The notes beneath the pieces are model-generated. The model searched no databases. It was given only the letters and a program-made list of their open reading frames with translations, and was not told where the DNA came from. From Planctomycetota bacterium (GTDB taxonomy: Bacteria; Planctomycetota; UBA1135; UBA2386): 26,871 nucleotides of DNA. The stretch covers positions 1 through 26,871 of the forward strand of contig JAGQRA010000929.1 in the NCBI GenBank assembly GCA_020425885.1, given 5' to 3'. The position numbers and the translations under genes were made by a program. Positions 21,921 through 26,871 of the stretch are shown in pieces. Position 1 is the first letter of the stretch. Every line of letters starts with the position of its first letter.

Positions 21921-23224
21921 ATCTCGGCAGGTCGTTCCTCGGGTTTGCGGATGGCGTGACGCCAGATGTAGTTGACGATCGGGATGCCGAGCAGCAATCC
22001 CCAGACGCCGAACAGCTTGCCGCCGACGGTCAGCACGATCAGCACGACCACCGGGTTCATATGCATGTGGTGGCCGTAGATCTGCGGGTTGAGGACGTAG
22101 GTCTCGATGGCGTGGATGATGCAGATCAGCATGATCGCCAGCATCATCGTGCCGACGCCGCCGGTCTGCAGGGCGACGAGGCAGATCGGCGCCGAGCTCA
22201 TGAAGGTGCCGGCGACCGGGATGAAGCTGCAGAAGAACACGATCGTCGACAGCACCAGCAGGTTCTCGAAGTCGAGCATCCAGATGCCGATCGCGGTCAG
22301 GATGGTGTTGACGATGGCGATGAACAGCTGGGCCTCGAGCGCGCGACCGAGGACGCGGCCGAAGCCGGCGATGTTGTCGGCGACCTCGTCGTAGATGAAG
22401 CCGACCTTGGTGTTGCCGAGGCCGCGGACACCGCGGCTGATCTTGGGCAGATCGAGCACGATCAGGAACGAGAACAGCAATGCCAGCAGGAAGGCCGAGG
22501 CATAGCCGAGGACGGACTGGCCGATCTGCAGCGAACTCGCCGCCAGGGTGGCCTTGGCCTTCTCGAAGAGGTCGGCGATCAGGGCGAGCTTCGTCGCCGG
22601 CGGCGGTACGGGGCTGCCGGGGGACTGGGTGTCGGTGCCGGGCGTCTTGGCCGGGTCCTGCCCGGCCTGCTCGGGCGGCGAAGCGCCAGGTGGGTCGCCG
22701 TCGCCGGAGCCGGCGTCGTCCTTGACGCGGTCGGCCGCGGCGCCGGCCTCTTTGGCGATGCCACCGGCGATCGCCTTCTTGCTCTCGAGCTCGGCCCGGG
22801 CCTCCTGGCGTGCCATCTCCTGATGCTTGAGCAGCGGCTCGTGGATCGCCGGCCATTTCCTGATGAACTTGTCGAGTTCGACGTCGGCCTGCTCGATGTA
22901 ATCGTCGCGGTTCTTCCAGAAGGTCATCGCCTGCTCGTTGACCTGCGGGGCAAGCGTGAAGCCGGTCGCGAACAAGGTGCCGAGAAACACCAGGCCGACG
23001 ATGGTCACCCGCAGCGGGCGGCTCTTGATGCGATGGGCGAGCCCGTCGACGCCGTGCGCCTGGATGTAGGCGAACACGAAGGTCAGGAAGATCAGCAGCA
23101 GGAACGGGCTCAGGATGTAGAGCACCGCGAGCAAGAGGCCCCAGACGAACGTTCGCGTCCCCAGCGAGAAGATGCGGTCCCAGGGCGGCGGCAGGCTCTT
23201 GGCATTCTCGGTCAGCGACGACAT
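21917..23224 (-). CDS. AI-2E/PerM-family membrane protein with an enlarged soluble insert
   Basis: 435 residues from ATG 23224 (MSSLTENAKSLPPPW). The upstream extension to 23407 is a Pro/Arg-rich shadow. The layout fits the AI-2E family: two N-terminal TM helices (TFVWGLLLAVLYILSPFLLLIFLTFVFAYIQAHGVDGLA; RVTIVGLVFLGTLFATGF), a large soluble segment, then LLALLFSFLIVLDLPKISRGVRGL, the long helical LEAQLFIAIVNTILTAIGIWMLDF, FIPVAGTFMSSAPICLVALQ, and IHAIETYVLNPQIYGHHMHMNPVVVLIVLTVGGKLFGVWGLLLGIPIVNYI, the family's C-terminal signature. The soluble region (about residues 95-255) includes charged helices and a Pro/Gly-rich linker (SGDGDPPGASPPEQAGQDPA), longer than the family average as I recall it. 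Family members export quorum or ionic solutes; the substrate is unknown. Its stop overlaps the sigma factor start. Confidence 0.9.
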   Translation of the reverse strand: MSSLTENAKSLPPPWDRIFSLGTRTFVWGLLLAVLYILSPFLLLIFLTFVFAYIQAHGVDGLAHRIKSRPLRVTIVGLVFLGTLFATGFTLAPQVNEQAMTFWKNRDDYIEQADVELDKFIRKWPAIHEPLLKHQEMARQEARAELESKKAIAGGIAKEAGAAADRVKDDAGSGDGDPPGASPPEQAGQDPAKTPGTDTQSPGSPVPPPATKLALIADLFEKAKATLAASSLQIGQSVLGYASAFLLALLFSFLIVLDLPKISRGVRGLGNTKVGFIYDEVADNIAGFGRVLGRALEAQLFIAIVNTILTAIGIWMLDFENLLVLSTIVFFCSFIPVAGTFMSSAPICLVALQTGGVGTMMLAIMLICIIHAIETYVLNPQIYGHHMHMNPVVVLIVLTVGGKLFGVWGLLLGIPIVNYIWRHAIRKPEERPAEI

Positions 23225-23329
23225 CGAGCGGACCGTACGACGCCGGCCGGCGGATCGCCAGATGGCAGGAAGAATGTCGGGGCCCACTGCGGACTGGGCA
23301 GTCGCGCCAGAACAGGCAATGATGGGTCG
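23225..23329. promoter_or_regulatory. Divergent promoter region
   Basis: 105-bp space between the AI-2E/sigma pair (minus) and the FG-GAP gene (plus). It must hold promoters for both directions. I see no clear -10/-35 pair or repeat in it. Confidence 0.3.
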
Positions 23330-26300
23330 GTGCGGTTCCTGGCAGCTCTCAGCTCGGTCGCGCTCGCCGGTTGCGGCGAGCCCGAGGTTCCCGTTCTCAC
23401 CCGGCACCAGTTGCCGCCGCGGGCGGCCGTCGCCGGGACGCTGTTCGCGCGACTCGATTCGGCCCAGACCGGACTCACCTTCAGCAACGAGCTGCGCCGC
23501 GAGAACGTCGTCGCCTACGTCTACACCGGCTCGGGAGTGGCGGTCGGCGACTACGACGCCGACGGCATGCCGGACGTCTACCTCGTCTCCCAGGACGGGC
23601 CGAACAAGCTGTTCAGGCAGGTCGCGCCGCTGCGCTTCGTCGACGTCACGGCGGCGGCCGGCGGGCTAGACGGCGGCGACGCCTGGGGTTCGGCCGCGAC
23701 CTTCGCCGATGTCGACGGCGACGGTGATCTCGACCTCTACGTCTGCAATCTCGAGTCGCCCAACCTGCTCTACCTCAACCAGGGCGACGGCACGTTCCGC
23801 GAAGGCGCCGGGCGCCGAGGTCTGGCCGCGATCGCGACCAGCACCGGCGCTGCGTTCGCCGACTACGACAACGACGGCGACCTCGACCTCTACCTGCTGA
23901 CCAATCGCATGCTGATGCCGCAGCTGCCCGACGAGATCGTCGCCGAGGTCACGCTGCCGGCAGACATCAAGCGTTCGAAGAAGGAGCTGTTCCCGCCGTA
24001 TCCGAGCGAGTTCCCACGCGTCGACGGCAAGCTCGTGGTGCCGCCCGGATACGAGGACTTCTGCTTCGTGCAGGGCGAGCACATCTTCCTCGCCGGCCAG
24101 TGCGATCGGCTCTATCGCAACGACGCCGGCATCTTCCGCGATGTGACCGCCGACGCCGGTATCCACGACCAGGGCAACGGGCTCGGCGTCGTATGGTGGG
24201 ACTTCGACGACGACGGTCGGCTCGACCTCTACGTCGCCAACGACCTGCAGTCGCCCGACAAGCTCTATCACAACCTCGGCGACGGCACGTTCGCCGACGT
24301 GACCGGGGACATGCTGCCGTGCACGGCGTTCTTCGGCATGGGCTGCGACTTCGGCGATCTCGACCGCGACGGCCGCCTCGACCTGATGGTCGCCGACATG
24401 TCGAGCACGACGCACTACATGAGCAAGATGCTGATGGGCAACATGGACCAGCACCGCTGGTTCCTGATGAACAGCTCGCCGCCGCAGCTGATGCGCAACG
24501 TGCTCTACCACAACACCGGCACCGGGCGCTTCGCCGAGGCCGCGCGCATGGCGCACCTGGCGAGCACCGACTGGACCTGGAGCGTGCGCTTCGCCGACTT
24601 CGACGAGGACGGCTGGCTCGACTGCCACGTCACCAACGGCATCCCGGTGTTCACCGACGATCCCGACGCCGGGCGTGCCTTCAAGAGCCTCTGGGATCGC
24701 GGTCAGCAGCAGCAGGCGCTCGATCTCTACCGCAAGCTACCGCGCGTCGTCGAACGCAACATCGCCCGCCGCAACCTCGGCGGTCTCGACTTCGAGGACG
24801 TCGGCGCGACCTGGGGGCTCGACGAGGAATCGGTCGGTCAGGGTGCGGTGGTCGCCGACCTCGATCGCGACGGCGACCTCGACATCCTCGTCAACAACCA
24901 GAACGGCGAGGCCAGCCTGTTCGAGAACCGCAGCAGCGGCACCCATCGCATTCTCGTCGAGCTGCGCGGCACCGTCAGCAACGAACGCGGCGTCGGCGCC
25001 CGGATCACGGTGGTCGCGGGCGGCGGCACGCAGACCAGGCTCGTCATGCCGACGCGCGGCTACATGAGCGCCGGCGAGGCGATCGAGCACTTCGGCCTCG
25101 GCGCGGCGGATCGCCTCGACGAGCTGTCGGTGCGTTGGCCGAGCGGCATCGTGCAGGTGTTCCACGACGTCGCCGCCGATCAGCACCTGACGATTCGCGA
25201 GCAAGGGGCGAAGGCCGCCGCCGCGCCGAGCGCGGTGCCCAGGCCGTTGTTCGAGGCGCGATCGCAACCGACGTTCATGCACCGAGAGCGCGAGTTCGAC
25301 GACTTCGCCGCCCAGCCGCTGCTGCCGCATCGCCTGTCCCGACTCGGTCCCGGGCTCGCCGCCGCCGACGTCGACGGCGACGGTCATGACGACGTCTGGA
25401 TCGGTGGTGCGGCCGGTCAGGCCGGGTCGTTGCAGTTCGGCGGCGGGGCGGCGTTCACGGCGATCGAAGGACCGTGGCGCGGGGATGCCGAGTGCGAGGA
25501 CCTCGGGGCGGAGTTCTTCGATGCCGACGGCGACGGCGACCTCGACCTCTACGTCGTCAGCGGCGGCATCGAGGCCGGCGAGCGGACCGAGCTGTTGCGC
25601 GACCGTCTCTATCGCAACGACGGTGAACGACGCTTCGTGCGCGACGATGCCGCCCTGCCCGATCTCCGTCACAGCGGCAGCTGCGTCGCGGCCGGTGACT
25701 TCGACGGCGACGGCGACCAGGACCTGTTCGTCGGCAGCCGCGTCGAGCCCGGCCGTTTCCCGCACGCGCCGACCAGCGTACTGCTGCGCAACGACGGCGG
25801 GCGGTTCGTCGACGTGACGGCGACGCTGCTGCCCGCGCTCGTCGACGCCGGCATGGTGACGGATGCGTGCTGGGCCGACCTCGACGGCGATGGCCACCTC
25901 GATCTCGTCATCGCGGCGCAATGGCAACCGGTGCGCGTCTTCGGCAACAAGGGCGGCGCCGGGTTCGAGGATCGCACCGCCGCGCTCGGTCTCGATGGCA
26001 TCCGCGGTCAATGGAACGGGATCGCCGTCGCCGACCTCGACGCCGACGGCGATCTCGACCTCGTCGTCACCAACCTCGGACTCAACACCAAGTACAAGGC
26101 GGATCCGGAGCACGCGCTGCAGCTGTTCGCCCGCGACTTCGACGGCAACGGCACCTTCGACGTCGTCGAGGCCAAGTCCGCGGGCGGTCGGCAGCTGCCG
26201 GTCCGCGGCCTCAGCTGCAGCAGCAGCGCGATGCCGCACCTGGCCGAGAAGTTCAAGACCTACGACGCGTTCGCCCGGGCGACGCTGGGCGAGATCTACG

Positions 26301-26722
26301 GCGAGGCGCTCGACGGATGCCTCGCGCTGTCGGTGAACGAGCTGCGTCACGTCGTGTTCGAGAATCGCGATGGCCGTTTCGTGCCGCACCCGCTGCCGCG
26401 GGCGACGCAGATCTCGGTGGCCCACGGCATCGGCGTCGCCGACTTCGATGGCGACGGCCATCTCGATCTCGTGCTGGCGCAGAACAGCCACGCGCCCGAG
26501 CCGGAGACCGGCCCCAACGCCGGTGGCCTCGGCGCGTTCGTGCGCGGTGACGGCAGGCTCGGCTTCACCGCGATCGGCGCCGATCGGTCGGGGATCGTCA
26601 TGCCCGAGGATGGCGTCGACATCGCCGTGCTGGATCTCGATGGCGACGGCCGTCCCGACTTCCTGTGCTCGACCAACGCCGGCCCGTTGCGCGCGTTCGT
26701 GGCGCGGAGTGGTTCGCGGTGA
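23330..26722 (+). CDS. FG-GAP/ASPIC-UnbV (CRTAC1-like) lipoprotein
   Basis: 1130 residues. GTG 23330 is chosen because it yields a lipoprotein signal, VRFLAALSSVALAGC, with lipobox LAGC and Cys15. The frame extends open far upstream, but only over shadow sequence and the divergent gene. The body has about fifteen D-x-D-x-D-G-x-x-D calcium loops, e.g. DYDADGMPD (~74), DVDGDGDLD, DYDNDGDLD, DFDDDGRLD, DLDRDGRLD, DFDEDGWLD, DLDRDGDLD before and DVDGDGHDD, DADGDGDLD, DFDGDGDQD, DLDGDGHLD, DLDADGDLD, DFDGNGTFD, DFDGDGHLD, DLDGDGRPD after the middle. These are FG-GAP/VCBS propeller blades. Between them, residues about 538-624 form an ASPIC/UnbV domain (ILVELRGTVSNERGVGARITVVAGG, RGYMSAGEAIEHFGLGAA, LSVRWPSGIVQ). 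Two propellers flank it, as in other large CRTAC1 proteins. Probably outer-membrane or surface adhesive/scaffold. The next gene overlaps its stop. Confidence 0.92.
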   Translation: MRFLAALSSVALAGCGEPEVPVLTRHQLPPRAAVAGTLFARLDSAQTGLTFSNELRRENVVAYVYTGSGVAVGDYDADGMPDVYLVSQDGPNKLFRQVAPLRFVDVTAAAGGLDGGDAWGSAATFADVDGDGDLDLYVCNLESPNLLYLNQGDGTFREGAGRRGLAAIATSTGAAFADYDNDGDLDLYLLTNRMLMPQLPDEIVAEVTLPADIKRSKKELFPPYPSEFPRVDGKLVVPPGYEDFCFVQGEHIFLAGQCDRLYRNDAGIFRDVTADAGIHDQGNGLGVVWWDFDDDGRLDLYVANDLQSPDKLYHNLGDGTFADVTGDMLPCTAFFGMGCDFGDLDRDGRLDLMVADMSSTTHYMSKMLMGNMDQHRWFLMNSSPPQLMRNVLYHNTGTGRFAEAARMAHLASTDWTWSVRFADFDEDGWLDCHVTNGIPVFTDDPDAGRAFKSLWDRGQQQQALDLYRKLPRVVERNIARRNLGGLDFEDVGATWGLDEESVGQGAVVADLDRDGDLDILVNNQNGEASLFENRSSGTHRILVELRGTVSNERGVGARITVVAGGGTQTRLVMPTRGYMSAGEAIEHFGLGAADRLDELSVRWPSGIVQVFHDVAADQHLTIREQGAKAAAAPSAVPRPLFEARSQPTFMHREREFDDFAAQPLLPHRLSRLGPGLAAADVDGDGHDDVWIGGAAGQAGSLQFGGGAAFTAIEGPWRGDAECEDLGAEFFDADGDGDLDLYVVSGGIEAGERTELLRDRLYRNDGERRFVRDDAALPDLRHSGSCVAAGDFDGDGDQDLFVGSRVEPGRFPHAPTSVLLRNDGGRFVDVTATLLPALVDAGMVTDACWADLDGDGHLDLVIAAQWQPVRVFGNKGGAGFEDRTAALGLDGIRGQWNGIAVADLDADGDLDLVVTNLGLNTKYKADPEHALQLFARDFDGNGTFDVVEAKSAGGRQLPVRGLSCSSSAMPHLAEKFKTYDAFARATLGEIYGEALDGCLALSVNELRHVVFENRDGRFVPHPLPRATQISVAHGIGVADFDGDGHLDLVLAQNSHAPEPETGPNAGGLGAFVRGDGRLGFTAIGADRSGIVMPEDGVDIAVLDLDGDGRPDFLCSTNAGPLRAFVARSGSR

Positions 26723-26871
26723 AGGGTGTGGCGCGATCGCTGCTGTCGGCATTCGCGCTGCTGCTGCCGTGCTGCGGTGGTCCGGACGCGAATGCGGCTG
26801 CGGATGCGGGGGTCAAGGCCGGTCACGATCGCATGGTCGCGCTGCTGCGCGATCTGGCCGATCAGGCCAAG
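26719..26871 (+). CDS. Partial CDS: putative lipoprotein (N-terminus only)
   Basis: GTG 26719 overlaps the TGA of the FG-GAP gene (GTGA). The 51 visible residues begin VKGVARSLLSAFALLLPCCGGPD, a positive then hydrophobic stretch ending in Cys-Cys, like a lipoprotein signal with a poor lipobox (LLPC/LPCC). An alanine-rich linker and a charged helix (AGHDRMVALLRDLADQAK) follow. It runs off the window edge, so nothing can be said about its function. The overlap suggests it is translationally coupled to the FG-GAP protein and may act with it. Confidence 0.55.
   Translation, partial: MKGVARSLLSAFALLLPCCGGPDANAAADAGVKAGHDRMVALLRDLADQAK

Noticed and set aside
21921..22856. An in-frame extension of the sigma gene through the membrane protein gene
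   Set aside because: The real proteins overlap by only 4 nt in different frames. The extension is Arg/Pro/Gly/Asp-rich shadow and the sigma domain begins at 21920.
21956..23329. A long open extension upstream of the FG-GAP gene in the same frame
   Set aside because: It runs antisense to the AI-2E membrane gene and is Asp/Glu/Gln/His-rich shadow sequence; the lipoprotein signal at 23330 marks the real start.
1..26871. tRNA, rRNA, CRISPR arrays, insertion sequences and attachment sites
   Set aside because: I looked for cloverleaf-type repeats, evenly spaced direct repeats, transposase motifs and terminal inverted repeats and found none that I could support by eye.

Overview
The window is GC-rich bacterial chromosome, densely coded on both strands, with no tRNA, rRNA, CRISPR array or insertion sequence that I can see. 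The protein content points to a planctomycete-like bacterium (Planctomycetota), by inference from family content and not from any rRNA. It has secreted lamin-tail and SGNH proteins with a recurring C-terminal beta domain, a Planctomycetes-style ECF sigma factor, and a very large CRTAC1-type FG-GAP/ASPIC-UnbV lipoprotein. It also has heme A / cytochrome oxidase assembly genes of an aerobe.

Layout. (1) 123-7311 is a secreted-protein region: a lamin-tail protein (minus strand), a small FlgM-like helical ORF, a secreted TPR-like protein, an alpha-L-fucosidase (GH29) with two extra C-terminal modules, and two tandem SGNH (DUF4886-like) hydrolases. The second SGNH copy carries a +1 frameshift. All five signal peptides end in ...A-Q. 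(2) 7396-11440 is a five-gene operon with overlapping or near-overlapping ends: ctaA (heme A synthase), ctaB (heme O synthase), an ABC exporter pair, and a DUF420/CtaM-like oxidase assembly protein. (3) 11465-12788 holds two tandem paralogous SMI1/KNR4(SUKH)-like genes on the minus strand. Each is preceded by the same 20-bp element. (4) recN is followed convergently by a YfcC/DcuC-family transporter with an XRE-like helix-turn-helix inserted in its first loop. A strong palindrome separates the two. (5) 16491-21290 has a small monooxygenase-like (ABM) gene, then a tightly packed operon: RluB/RsuA pseudouridine synthase, an active M16 zinc protease with a Lys/Ala tail, its non-catalytic M16 partner, and a NIF3-family protein with eukaryote-type motifs. 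(6) 21300-23224, minus strand: an AI-2E/PerM-type membrane protein translationally coupled to an ECF sigma factor. (7) 23330-26722 is a 1130-residue FG-GAP/UnbV lipoprotein, overlapping a truncated putative lipoprotein gene at the window edge.

How the genes fit together: the ctaA-ctaB-ABC-DUF420 operon makes and delivers heme A for an aa3-type oxidase. The M16 pair has the signature of a heterodimeric M16B protease. The fucosidase and SGNH esterase-like genes could together trim fucosylated, acylated polysaccharide, which is inference. The most unusual items are the HTH inside a membrane transporter, the GH29-beta-NTF2 fusion, the duplicated SUKH-like genes with a shared upstream element, and the frameshifted SGNH duplicate with a near-identical 3' end.
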